A stretch of DNA of 64,000 nt from assembly GCA_012274445.1 (NCBI GenBank), contig JAAROD010000095.1, forward strand, positions 496,001 through 560,000. The letters are read 5' to 3'. A program made the position numbers and the translations under genes. A model generated the notes under the pieces. That model ran no database searches. It was given only the letters and a program-made list of their open reading frames with translations, and was not told the DNA's origin. Positions 32,724 through 44,050 of this stretch are shown here, in pieces. Each line of letters opens with the position of its first letter. Position 1 is the stretch's first letter. Source of the stretch: Sclerotiophoma versabilis. Its lineage: Eukaryota > Ascomycota > Dothideomycetes > Pleosporales > Didymellaceae.

Positions 32724-35290
32724 ATGGCTCCCTCGGTCGCAGACAACCACCACCACCGCAGCACGACGAAGCAGCACAAAAAGGGCTTCAAGTCTCGCCA
32801 TGCCACCAAAAGTTCGCTGAAGGAGCAGAGCAAGGGTATGGAAGCCAGCACTTTTGCGCCTGCCAACGCGCTGACAAGTTTTCAGGCAAAGTCGAGGCCG
32901 TTGGGTTCGAACGAGGAAGCCGCAAGACCCCCCACCAGCAGGTAATGTCGAAATTCGACCGTCGCAACCGCGCGAAGCAGATACGCATCAACAAGGACCA
33001 CGAGCACGCCAAAGCCACGAACGTTTTCGCCGGACGAGACAGTGCACCGCGCATTGTTGCCGTTATCCCTCTATGCTCGGACGTATCCTCTGCATCGGCA
33101 GTGCGAAGCTTCAACTCGGCGCTGGACATTGAGCAGGACGTCCCTGAGTCGGGATGGGTGCGCACAAATGTGGAACGCTTCAAGCAGAAGATCCAGTACC
33201 TGGTCGTGAAGAGAGACTTGCTTGCCTCGCTCGATGCTTGCAGAGTCGCCGACTTTGTCGTCTTTGTGCTGTCTGCAGAAGAGGAGGTTGACGAGGAGGG
33301 CGAGCTGATCTTGAAGTCCGTTGAGAGCCAGGGTCTCACCAACACCTTCACGGTCGTGCAGGCGTTGGACAAGGTCGAGCCCGCGAAGCGTAGGCCGCAG
33401 GTTGTTGGGTCGTTGAAGTCATACATCACACATTGGCTACCTACCACCGAGCGCGTATATTCCCTCGACAACCGACAAGAATCCTCCAACCTTGTACGCT
33501 CGATATGCACAACCCACACAAAGGGCGTAATATGGAGGGACCAGAGGAGCTACATGTTCATCGAGGACATCGCATGGCCCGGTGGCAAGTCTGCAGTCAA
33601 CGAAGATGGCACTGGAGAGGTGGTCTTGACTGGTGTAGTTCGTGGGCTGGGTCTGAAGGCCGACAGGCTGCTCCAGATCGGCGACTGGGGCGATTTCCAG
33701 GTCGAAAAGATTGTCGCAGCGCCTTTGGAGACACGGAAGAAGAAGGAAGGTGATATGATGGTCGATGCGGAAGAAGAGAACGTCTTGGAATGCCCAACCG
33801 AGGACCAGGATGACCTTGCCGCTCTCGCGCCAGAGGAGACGCTTATGGACGATGTCACACAGTACGCTGCTTCGATTGCGCCTACTGAGCGTAAGGGAGT
33901 CCTTCTTGATGACCACCATTACTTTTCGGATGAGGAAGACGAAGAGGCCCGCCCACGCCCGAAGAGACTACCAAAGGGTACCAGTAAATACCAGTCTGCG
34001 TGGTACCTAGATGACTTCTCCGACTCTGACTCCGATCTTGAGGACTTTGACATGGAGGATGCTGATGAGGGCCAAAGCGCTCCTGCTCACCCTGCTGATG
34101 GCGAGGAGGGAATGGACATCGATGGAAAGGCGATGACTGAGGGCGGTCCTTCAGAGTACCCTCAGTCTGAGATGTTCTTGGATCCTTCCCCAGAAGACGA
34201 AGCTGAACAGATTGAGGCCTACCGAAAGTCGAGGAAAACAGACGCCGAACAGGACCTTGAGTTCCCAGACGAGATCGAACTGCACCCGAACATGAACGCA
34301 CGAGAGCGCCTCATGAAATACCGTGGATTGAAGAGCTTGAAGCAGAGTGTCTGGGAGACTGAGGAGGATCGACCGTACGAGCCAGAGGAGTGGCAGCGTC
34401 TGCTCGAGATCTCCGATTACAAGCGCACAGCAACAAAGTTCATGCGCGAAGCCTGGGCTGGCGGCGTCAAGCCTGGCACCCGAGTCAGTGTGCATGTCCG
34501 TGGTGTACCACTACAGTTCCAAAAGTCACAGTCACGACCTGTAGCTATGTTCTCCCTACTCAGGCACGAGCACAAGCGCACGGCTTGCAATTACAGCATC
34601 CTGCTCAGCTCCGACTACGGTACGACCGTTAAGTCCAAGGCCGAGATAATCGTCCAGTGTGGTGCCCGCCGCATGGTCATCAATCCCGTAAGCCTCATTT
34701 ATTCTTGTCGGAAACGCAATCATATACTGACACAAATACAGCTCTTCTCCCAAGCAGGCAACACCCCCAATAACGTCCACAAGTTCGATCGCTTCCTGCA
34801 CCCGGGTCAAAACGCCATCGCCTCCTTCATCGGTCCACTAACGTGGGGCAACGTGCCGCTTCTTTACTTCCAACGCGCCACTCCTTCTTCTGACCGCCCC
34901 TCCTCATCTGGCCTGCAGCTCATCGGCACAGGCACCTCGCTCCCGCCCAGTATGAACCGCATCATCGCCAAGCGCGTCATTCTCACGGGACATCCCTACA
35001 AGATCAACAAGCGCGTCGTCACAGTGCGCTACATGTTCTTCAACGACAGTGATGTTAGGTGGTTCAAGAGCTTGCCGCTCTGGACGCGCAGAGGAAGAAG
35101 CGGTTTCATCAAGGAGAGCTTGGGTACGCACGGATACTTCAAAGCGACGTTCGATGGGAAGATCAACCCTATGGATGCTGTGGCAGTTAGTTTGTACAAG
35201 AGGGTCTGGCCGAGGCCGGCAAGGGCGTGGGGTGCGGATGATGCGGGTGCTGGTGAGGGTGATGAGGCGCCTATGCTGGTGGAGAACTGA
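32724..35290 (+). CDS. TSR1: Ribosome biogenesis protein Tsr1 (40S maturation, Bms1-like GTPase fold)
   Basis: Exons 32724-32835, 32886-34687 and 34742-35290 give 820 residues. The basic start MAPSVADNHHHRSTTKQHKKGFKSRHA is the family N-terminus. The AARP2CN-type region follows (about residues 220-310) and the conserved C-terminal DUF663-type half includes VSVHVRGVP, HKRTACNYSI and LFSQAGNTPNNVHKFDRFLHPG. A highly acidic insertion with DDFSDSDSDLEDFDMEDADE lies in the middle. Tsr1 resembles translational GTPases but lacks catalysis; it blocks premature joining of 60S subunits to pre-40S particles and travels from nucleolus to cytoplasm. The 54-nt second intron is a multiple of three without stop, so splicing must be assumed to avoid an 18-residue insertion in a conserved region. 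Convergent with UTP7. Confidence 0.95.
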
Positions 35291-35531
35291 GTATTGCATG
35301 ATGACATGACTTGCATGATGGTAGATACCTGAGTAGACAAAATGGTTACGGCGTTTCTGTTGCTTGTTATACTTGCGTAAAGACATAAGCGGATTTGAAG
35401 ACATCGTTACATTGACACGTATGAGCTCTAATCTGCCAATCCGAGGGTATATGCTACCTTATCACCCTTTCGCAAAACGCCATGCAAATGCTTCAGACCC
35501 ATGCTTTTTATTCTCTCCTCTAGCCTCGGGC

Positions 35532-37193
35532 TTATACTCCCTTCTTAGCGAACCGCTCAAGCGCCGGCCCATACGCCTTCTTAAGCTGCTTCTGCTTCTC
35601 GACATTCCTCTCCTTCCTTCTCTCGACGATCTCCCTCGCCCTTTCTTTCTCCTCATCAATAACATTCTTACTGCCGCTCTTCCTCAGATACCTTCTCAGC
35701 GCACTGTTCCTTCCGCGTCCCCTCTTCTTCAGCTTAGCAATCTTGTCTTCTTCTTTGTGGTCGAGATCGCGCTCCTTCATGCGCTGCTCGTGACTTGTCA
35801 AGTCGAGGTTGCCCACGAAGTTGGGGTCAATGGCAATCATCTCGGGCTGAATCTTCTCAAGGAGCGCATGAATCTCGGTTTCACGCCGTTGCTTGCTAGT
35901 TTCGAAGGGGTTTGTGCCTTGCTCGAGAGTGTCGGGGTTGGGCTCTCCGGCACCGGGCACAATAATCGATGTAAAGCCCTTTTCGTGCCCGATACCTAGC
36001 ACGTCTTCGAAAGGGCAGAAGCGCACACGGCCTGTGCTGATACCCTCGCCCCCCCAGGCCATGTAGGGCGTGGGCAAGACAAGATCAGGGTTGTGTGTGA
36101 AAATTTCAGGCTTATAGATGTTGACCTGTGTGCCATAGCCGACGGCTGTCAGGTTACGGTCGGAGATGGAGAGCGAGGTGCCGGGAACGCGCAGGTGATG
36201 CGTATGGATTTCCTTGAACATGCGGATGTCCCAAACGGACATGCGACGGTCCTGTGAGGTACTGACCATGTATGTGCCGGATTTGTCGACTGCAAGACTA
36301 CGGACGGGGCCGTGGTGGGGGAGCAGTTTGACAAGTGGTGATGCACTGTTGGGCGACCATAATGTGACAAGGCCTTTTTGGTGCCCAACATGCAGGATGG
36401 CGTTATGTGGGTTTTGTACGAAGGCGGTTGGCGGGCCGAGTTTTGTGTAGAGCTCTCCTAGCGATTGTCCTGTCGAGACGTCTGTGTATCTGATGATACC
36501 GGCTGTCGATATCGAGGAGAGGAGGAAGTGGTAAGGAAGGTACTCGAGGTGTGTAGCTTCGGTGTGGTTCTTGAGCTGATGTATCTCTACGCCATCGCCG
36601 CCATAGATATACACGCACTTCTTCTGCGCGACTGCAAAGTTCTTCTGGTTGCTAACGTGCAGCCATCGCGCGTCGCGTACTGTCTCATTCAGTTGCAGTT
36701 CGCAGCCCAGCTTGCCGTCCCTCCAGTCGAACGTCGCGACATGACCTTTCCTCCCTGCAATCAACAGGTCGCGCCCATTTCTGCTGTACTCGCATACATC
36801 GTATGGTCCCAGTCCTTCTAGCCGCAGTTCGAAACCTTTTTTTGCCGTTTCCGTTGCAACTGCAGCCTTAATGTCATCCTGTCGAACCTTGTATGTCCGT
36901 TCCAGTTCATGTTCTGGTTCCAACAATCCCTCGTTGTTCTCCAGTAAGATTTCAACATTCTTTGCCTCTATCGCTGCCTGCTTATTCTTATTCTCCAGCA
37001 ACCGCAAATTCGACCTCAGCTTTTTGTCTTTAACAGATTTTGGCCTAATCCTGTCACCTCGCCCGTATTGCTTTGTTGCCTCTTCAGTGAACCGTGCGAT
37101 TGCTCGGGCGTCTTCATCGTCTAAAGACGCGCCTTTTTGTGATTTGCGCTGGACTTCGGTGGATTTGGGCTTTGGCCCTCGATCGGTAGCCAT
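35532..37193 (-). CDS. UTP7: SSU processome WD-repeat protein Utp7 (WDR46)
   Basis: A single exon of 553 residues, the size of yeast Utp7. A basic N-terminal arm (residues 1-130) is followed by WD40 repeats (about 135-420), for example GRDLLIAGRKGHVATFDWRDG, ILHVGHQKGLVTLWSPN and MVSTSQDRRMSVWDIR. The BING4 C-terminal domain follows (FCPFEDVLGIGHEKGFTSII, PGAGEPNPDTLEQGTNPFET). A Lys/Arg-rich tail (KIAKLKKRGRGRNSALRRYL) closes it. Utp7 acts in the nucleolus in the small-subunit processome for early 18S rRNA processing. The neighbour on the opposite strand, TSR1, serves a later step of the same pathway; the two stop codons are 241 bp apart. Confidence 0.97.
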   Translation of the reverse strand: MATDRGPKPKSTEVQRKSQKGASLDDEDARAIARFTEEATKQYGRGDRIRPKSVKDKKLRSNLRLLENKNKQAAIEAKNVEILLENNEGLLEPEHELERTYKVRQDDIKAAVATETAKKGFELRLEGLGPYDVCEYSRNGRDLLIAGRKGHVATFDWRDGKLGCELQLNETVRDARWLHVSNQKNFAVAQKKCVYIYGGDGVEIHQLKNHTEATHLEYLPYHFLLSSISTAGIIRYTDVSTGQSLGELYTKLGPPTAFVQNPHNAILHVGHQKGLVTLWSPNSASPLVKLLPHHGPVRSLAVDKSGTYMVSTSQDRRMSVWDIRMFKEIHTHHLRVPGTSLSISDRNLTAVGYGTQVNIYKPEIFTHNPDLVLPTPYMAWGGEGISTGRVRFCPFEDVLGIGHEKGFTSIIVPGAGEPNPDTLEQGTNPFETSKQRRETEIHALLEKIQPEMIAIDPNFVGNLDLTSHEQRMKERDLDHKEEDKIAKLKKRGRGRNSALRRYLRKSGSKNVIDEEKERAREIVERRKERNVEKQKQLKKAYGPALERFAKKGV

Positions 37194-38185
37194 ATTGGCA
37201 GTCGCGCGATGTGCTTCGCCTATTGTGGGTCGAAGCCTGTGTGAATGGCTGAAGATCTATCCCGCAAGAGGTTCGCAGAAGTCAAGAACGAGTGTTGCGC
37301 AAATGTGCTGGTGTTCGCCGCAACTTCCTACAAATTAATTTCTGCCGGGCGGTCAGGTCAACCTCTTGGCAGTGCCTCCCAAACTTGCACTAGATTGTAT
37401 CACCACCAAGACCTCCAGTCAACACTCCCCAGGATCCCATCACCGGTCTCAGCGCTTGAGAATAAGCGGGCTGGCGTTTCCAGGGCTCAATCTTGGGTGT
37501 TTCGGTAATGTATAAGCGTCATTAGATCCAGTGCTGATGCCCTTTTATCACCGAAAAGAGCACATCGTGCGGGGCACGACCATAGTATGTCGCTGGCCCT
37601 CGACGAGCCAGTTTGGAAAAATGCTACCAAAAAGCTCACAATGCCTTGACTAATTTGGCTTGGAGAGATCGGCTTCTACATACTGTGAAATGACTGACTT
37701 TGCATAGCTGATAACTAGCTTAGAAACCACTGACCGCGTTGTAGAAGCATTGATTTCCGTGCGAGTTTTCCATTCTCTTTTCATCAACGACTTCGCTGGT
37801 AGCAGGGTACAGCAAGGCTCTGCTACCACTGCATCCATCCCTAAATAAAGATTCGCCCTATCAAGCTTAGGGGAAGGGCTGAAGAACGAAGGAAGGCCCT
37901 GAGCCGCACTATGAGCTCAAATGGAGGTTGGTTCGTTGCGTAAACCTTTCTGTCCATCTGCCCACTTTGATTTCTACCATCACATCTCCTAAAGTCTTTC
38001 CTGTCTTCTCCTTCTGCTTGTGGAGACCTGGACAAAGGTGCTTTCTAGGAAGTTATCACAAATTTCTTGAAACCCCGCCCAGGGTGCCTTCGAAGCCTCT
38101 TGCACACTGTTGGGGTAATTGAAGGTCTCACGGATCCATCGCTTCACGACTTCCTGTGGTCTCTTTGCGGCTGTGGACTGTCAAC
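37194..38185. promoter_or_regulatory. Divergent promoter region UTP7 / unknown gene
   Basis: About 1 kb between divergent start codons. An 87-codon frame at 37245-37508 starts with a plausible peptide but turns low-quality and lies 51 bp from the UTP7 ATG, so it is not called. No other element seen. Confidence 0.5.
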
Positions 38186-39265
38186 ATGGCACAACGATAT
38201 AACTATCACGGAACGCCATCTCGATCCAACTCGAACGGACCAATGCCACGAAGACCCCCCCAGCACTCCATGTATCAGATGCCTATGGCATCTAGGTCAA
38301 TGACACATGTTCCTGCCTCAGCATCGGACAGACTAGGCTACGGGGAAGATTTCGTCTTGTCAGGCTCAAGTGCGCCATTACGCTCGAGGTCTTTTAGACG
38401 CTCGGAACAATCAAGCCCATCGATTGTAGCGAGGTCCATGCACGATCTCTCTTCGACAACCGTTGAATTGGAGCCAGAGGGTATACCTTGCAGACTAACT
38501 GATGCTCAAATACGCGAGACAACCCACCGAACCCGACGATTCCTGCTTTGGAATCTCGTTTTCGCTTACGACATACATCCGGATTATTTTCGTTACTTCC
38601 TATCCGACAATGAAGACCTCGACAACGACGATGAGCGGTATTTGATCTCACTAGGGTCATGCCTTCACGTTGCCTGTGAGAGGATGCGACAGAATCAGCT
38701 TAGCTTGCTGATTGCGGACGACCGTACAAGAATCAATGAGGATGTTCTCGTACCGGCCAGAGAACTCAACATCAAACCCGAGTATCTCTGTGAACAACTT
38801 GTGGCGTTCGCTGAGCACAGGTTCAATCCAGAAAAGCGGCACAAAACAGTCCTTTTTCAAAAGGCAACCAAGAGGTACAAAATCTGCTCACGCAATTGGA
38901 ACGATCAGACATCTCGAACCCACCTAGTACAGTGCCTTGTCTCAGACGACTGCGTAGTCTCAGAAATTGCACCAACCGAGGAATTGCAAGTCGTGGTTGG
39001 AACCTGCATCTCGGATTTTAGCAGGAAACATTGCAGAAAGGGTCTGGGTATGGGCAGTGTGGACAGGAAAACCTATGTCCAAGAACACACTCGACGCTTG
39101 CTGCAGCATGTAAGATTTTGCAATCGCATGGGAGATAGGCCTTCCAAGGTGCCCATACGATACGGGTCAAAGTTTGTCCCTTCGTGTGAACGGTCAGCGC
39201 TTGAGAGCCTGCAAGCTCCATTCAACCCGTCTTCAAATGTGCTTCGAGAGGTGAACGAGGATTAA
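38186..39265 (+). CDS. Hypothetical protein, unknown family
   Basis: A single-exon frame of 359 residues starting MAQRYNYHGTPSRSN; the open frame extends 10 codons further upstream but without an ATG. Residues 1-100 are low in complexity and rich in Ser, Pro, Arg and Met. Residues about 105-260 look folded, with aromatic and acidic helices such as RRFLLWNLVFAYDIHPDYFR and CEQLVAFAEHRFNPEKRHK. The C-terminal third has scattered Cys residues (CLVSDDC, CISDF, HCRK) but no spaced zinc motif. No signal peptide or membrane span. I do not recognise it. The length, codon use and amino-acid pattern favour a real gene, perhaps restricted to related fungi. Confidence 0.65.
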   Translation: MAQRYNYHGTPSRSNSNGPMPRRPPQHSMYQMPMASRSMTHVPASASDRLGYGEDFVLSGSSAPLRSRSFRRSEQSSPSIVARSMHDLSSTTVELEPEGIPCRLTDAQIRETTHRTRRFLLWNLVFAYDIHPDYFRYFLSDNEDLDNDDERYLISLGSCLHVACERMRQNQLSLLIADDRTRINEDVLVPARELNIKPEYLCEQLVAFAEHRFNPEKRHKTVLFQKATKRYKICSRNWNDQTSRTHLVQCLVSDDCVVSEIAPTEELQVVVGTCISDFSRKHCRKGLGMGSVDRKTYVQEHTRRLLQHVRFCNRMGDRPSKVPIRYGSKFVPSCERSALESLQAPFNPSSNVLREVNED

Positions 39266-42200
39266 GAAGAACACAGGTAACCGTCTCCCACTGGTCCGAA
39301 GGCACTGAATGCCTTCGCGGTGCTTCAACATCTAGACTAGCAAGACGATGTTGCCAGCACTACATGAAAGTCAGGACTCTCCTCTCAACACACTGTCGAA
39401 AATCGAGAGGTTCGCCCGATGCATCTATTCTCACCCTTCTTGTGCATTGCCTGGAGTTCTTCGATGCATTTCAGGCTGTGGTCTAGGATAACTTGAACCG
39501 TTCCCCGTATTGCGAATATACGTTGCTTAGAAACAGAATCAATGCTTGTTTCGACTACTTCTGTATAGACAAACAGCATATTTCACAATGGAACTGGTAC
39601 ATTCTATTATTGTCTACCATCATAGCTAAGATGAACATAGAATTCAAATGTCCAAACTCAACACGCGTTCAACAAGTATAGTCCTAATTCTTAGCCTGAG
39701 CTGCCATGTGCATACGATGCTCGTCCAGTACTGGTGGAGGTATCTGTGCATACACATGCTTGGCCCGCGCAGCAATGTCGACTACCTTACCACAGTTCTC
39801 GTGCTCTGTGATACCCACACCAATAGAAATCTGCTTTTTTCTTCGCGGAAAAGACCAGTCAAACCTGGTGTAATGTTCTCGCGCCACTTTTGCACTGTCG
39901 CCGATGACGTGTGGTCGTGCGATTCGTGTGTGCGTGCCTGAAAAGTATCAAACATGTCATTCAGCTGCTGTACGCTCAGAAATACGTCTTCTGCCTTTTT
40001 GACACTGGGATTAGAGGGTGTTTGAGCCCACGAATGAGGTGCAAGAGTCAGGTGTCATGTGGCGACAATTGTATTCGCAAGAGAGGCATTACTTGCATAT
40101 GGACTCACTGTCGCCTTCTGTAGAAGCTCGTAAGAAGCAACTAAGATCGAGGTGACGGCTTCGTCGCATAATTCCAATAATATGCCATTGCAAAAGGTTG
40201 CCAGCCTCGTTCTACAAGAATTTGTACTCTCTCGACTACTGATGCGCCTTTTCGTTAGGATGAACTACCATATCTAGGAGACTGCATGATATGCGTCCAG
40301 AGAGTTGCTAGCCACTGGCCGTAGGAACCCTCTTCAAATTCAATGACACTTGGGGTACGCAACACTTGACCATAGACGCGGGAGCCTCGCTATTACCAAG
40401 AGTCCAAGTGACTACTAGCCATGACAGCTTACAGTTCTTAACAACCGTTATATTCGCAGGTCTCAGGCAGGGGAATATCCAAGTACCGTCGGGATTAGGT
40501 CAATAGCCGTTCTAGTAACAAACCCAAACACCGGAGGGACGGCAGGCAAAGTATTGGCTATGTTGGAAGACTGTGCTGATACAGCAGCGAGTATGGGCCT
40601 AGTGGTTTTTACAGAGGCCTCGTTAGTAATGATACGAAACCAAGATCTAGCCCTAGAAACGAACGAACCAGATATCCTGAAATTACAAGTAGGCAATTCG
40701 GAGCAACATAAACATTGCGTCTGTATCATCATCTGGTGGTGGAATTTCAGAGGCTTTATGCTCGGTCCCAAGTCGACTAAACATCGCTTTCCACACTGAG
40801 GTACCAGACTCATTGCAGTCTTGGAAGCCTGGATGTGAACGCCCCCTGATTTGCCAGTTACAAGCAGGACATCGCCGAAGGATAATGGTCTACTGCTGCT
40901 CTGTTATAGATGTCTATAATACCAAAGAAACCGGTCGACCTGACGTTGAGATGCATTGTCTCCTAGCACAACAAAACACTGCGATGCAATCGTAGTCTAG
41001 GGTGTTCCAAACCCGCCGTGTACGAGTGACCTTGAGAACTCGGAGTGGCCTTTACAGATTGAGCGGTGTGGGCATAAACCACCGAATGCCGCAGAACCCT
41101 CACGTTCTTGACTTGCGTTTGTTTCCGTACCGGAAAGAGAAGATTAGACCTGTCGTGTGGGTGTCGGCAAAAAGCGGCCCAACCGTTTGGCACGCTAGTG
41201 TGTGTTAGGGAAGGATCGCAGCTGAAAACAAGGCTGTCAATATTACATACCTCCCTGTGTGCATCACAAGCCGCCATCATTGTGAAGATACGAGCCACTG
41301 CCTGACACAACTGGACTACTATGTTGTTGGTGAGTGCTTATTGTTGCCGCCAAACGTCCGACTGAAGCTGCATAGCCCGTGAGGACGCTGGAGCCTGCGC
41401 AATGACAACGACATGAGCGGGCTAGCACCGTGCCACGTATGTAGACAAGTATAACTTGTAACACAGAGAGCTGCGATATACGCTACTTGTCGATGCCATT
41501 AAGAGTAAGCTTTAGAGACGAATTTACTCAGACGTCAACGAACCAGATGTATCTCTGATGAATGAAGCCTGCAGCAGGCGAGTTCCCTCAAACCTTGTTC
41601 AAGATGCATAGACGACTCAGTTTCAGACGTCGATAGCCCCTTCCACGCAAGTACCATCCTGTTCCAACACATTTGTGGTGCCAAAGCGTCGCATCCACAA
41701 GATTGTGACCGCAATCTGACACAGGCCACATGCTGTGCTTGCCTTGATGCACGCCCTGACGACTTCAATTTTGTGCGATACATGAATAAGCATGCATGGG
41801 AGCCAACAGAACATTGTTGGTAGCACTACTGTGCTAATTGTCAAAGTATGGCTTCAATTTCTCTCCTCATGCTCTGGACTGATCTTAACGCAGAACATTG
41901 GAGCACCCCAGACAATCTGAGTTATTATCATCGACAGCCACTAGGTGTACCTGAAGCTAAGAAAGGCGTGTCGGATGGGATCAGAGTCAGCTACAAGACT
42001 AACGACGTTGATGTTACCCGTTCTGTGGGCTTGACACTAGACGGCTTGAAGGCTGAAGTAGCACAAGTAATGCGGTGCGATCCGAGCCAGCGCATGGCGA
42101 GCGATATCGCTACGCGCAGTCGAAGAGCTGTACCTGAACTGTCGGACGACAACGCCCTGCCATTGCGCGCTACCCACATAAGGTTCAGGTCTGCCGCCAA

Positions 42201-43499
42201 CATGGAACCCGAAAAAGACGAAATGGAGGATGTGCATTACGACCAAACATAATGTCGCGAGCTTGCACATTCTTTTGTAGATCATTCGTCTGTTAATTCG
42301 TTTCTTGTGTTCTAGTCAGCAGCATCGCATGATCAGACTATGGCTCGAAATTCAACAAGATCTCCCAAGTCGTCAAACTTGCTTTAAGCGGATTACAAAA
42401 AGTGTATGCACGAGGCTGCTATATCGTCGTTACCTGGAAATAATGCCAGCCAACCGACAAGTTGCACATAGTTTCGGCGACGACAGGTCATTGTTTCGCA
42501 GCCGGACCACAACCTGCCCCCCGGGTAATTGTTCGCCACGCTCTTGCGGCGAGGAATTGATAACTTTGCGCCGACAAAGAGTAGGGAGCTGATAGAGGCC
42601 CTATCCTTGGCACGAGGCTGTGTTTTGCTAACCTCAATGGATGGACCAGGGACTGTCCCAGGCATGACCACATGCATCATAGGCTGACGATCATAAGAAT
42701 CTTGGACCACTCAAGGAACTTCAAAGGCGACAATGCCAAATTCAGAGCAAACCAGATGACCAGTCATCCAGGGGTTTTTCGATAGTTCGAGCTGGTGGTG
42801 AGATTTTCGATAGAACCCTTCACTTTCTTCAAGCTCACCATCGGATATGACCGCAAACTTCAGTAGTAGCGAGTGAGAACACAAGGTTGCGCTGGTCAAC
42901 GCCTTTCGAGCCAGCGGCAGTTTCTCGCGTCACGCTTTGACTTTGTTAATCTGGCGGATTCGGTGCCGTGATTCGCGGAGGGTCAGCCTCGAGGTGACCA
43001 TAGCTTTATCTATTCGCATCACGAGCGCATCAGCCATGATATGCTCCCTTGAGAAGCTGCCCAAGTGGCCATGTCCTAGTCACACATCGATTGACTAGGC
43101 GTTTCACACACCGCATCGGCGTCCGCTGAACCAGCAGGTCGGACCTTGCATACGCCAAGGAAAAGCTTCTTTCCATGTGTCTTTGGCTGTTATACGTCAG
43201 ACGCTATAGCATTGGCTGAGTTGTCGGCTCCGCTTATGTTACTTTCGTACCTGGACGTCTGCTCTCAGTCACGACACAGAGAAAGCGCTGTGCCACCAAA
43301 ACAAGATTGCTACAATCCAAGACCGCCATGGCTTCTCACAAACAAAACCAGCCTCAATGTTCTGAATCTCCAAAAAAAAACTTGACAATTCATTACACGG
43401 TTGTCGATGCACTGACGTGAGCTCACGGCGAAGAGTGGAGCGTGTCCAACCCGTGTCCAAGCCAGCTGAGTCCTGACATCCGAGCTTTTTCGCCATCCT
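39266..43499. other. Gene-poor interval of about 4.2 kb
   Basis: No open frame here has recognisable domains, supported splice sites or consistent codon use on either strand. The longest (134 codons at 41848-42252) is featureless. The DNA is AT-richer than the gene clusters on either side. I see no transposase, reverse transcriptase or terminal repeats. It flanks the Cys-rich ORF pair and may be an accessory region or decayed sequence. Confidence 0.5.
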
Positions 43500-44030
43500 A
43501 TGTCTTCAGCGGCTGGGGTGCATTTCACGGCTCCACCAATCGTTGAGTGTATCTCGCAAGGCAGCTGTCTCGGCATTGGACGGAAAGTCTTTAATCCTCA
43601 CCAGATCTGCACCAACTGTCTTACTCGACACGACCCTCAACAGCTACGTACCTGGACCAATAATAATCGTACAGCACTTGCTCTCATTGACGAGGAGGTT
43701 CGTCGCAAACACACTGCAAAGCAGAATATCGAAGCACACGGTCGCTATCTATGCGCCTTTGAGGATCCAGATTTCCAGTACTGCAGGTGGCGACGAAGTG
43801 ACCTGAACCTCCGAGGGACCCGACTCACCTGCAAAGTCGTCCGCAAGAAAGGAGCAGCTTGTGCAAGGTGTTGGAGGAGGCATCTACAGAAGATTGGTAT
43901 CGTACAATACTTCACGCCAAGTGGGTTATGTCATGAAGAGGCGGATAAGGTTGTGTCGTCGAGGTTGGTAGGACTGGAAGAAGAAGAGGACGACGATGAT
44001 GTGGAGGGCTACAACGAGATCCTAGATTGA
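43500..44030 (+). CDS. Cys-rich hypothetical protein, module A
   Basis: A frame of 176 residues starting MSSAAGVHFTAPP. It contains two Cys modules. The first (residues about 16-43) has C-x5-C and ICTNC. The second (about 83-135) reads LCAFEDPDFQYC, then WRRS, then VVRKKGAACARCWRR, ending GIVQYF. It finishes with an acidic tail (EEEEDDDD). The second module is clearly related to modules in the ORF immediately downstream, so the two arose by duplication or are exons of one gene. A donor-like GTAGGA at 43968 and the acceptor at 44103 would join them in frame (386 residues). Spaced CxxC pairs suggest metal binding, but I recognise no family. No signal peptide. Confidence 0.55.
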   Translation: MSSAAGVHFTAPPIVECISQGSCLGIGRKVFNPHQICTNCLTRHDPQQLRTWTNNNRTALALIDEEVRRKHTAKQNIEAHGRYLCAFEDPDFQYCRWRRSDLNLRGTRLTCKVVRKKGAACARCWRRHLQKIGIVQYFTPSGLCHEEADKVVSSRLVGLEEEEDDDDVEGYNEILD

Positions 44031-44050
44031 AGCAGGATATCCACCACCGG

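Noticed and set aside
37245..37508. 87-codon frame starting MAEDLSRKRFAEVKNE
   Set aside because: The start looks protein-like but the rest does not, and it is only 51 bp from the divergent UTP7 ATG; no intron or family supports it.
41848..42252. 134-codon frame with ATG in the gene-poor stretch
   Set aside because: No recognisable domain, promoter or splice signals; length is within chance for 4 kb of both strands.
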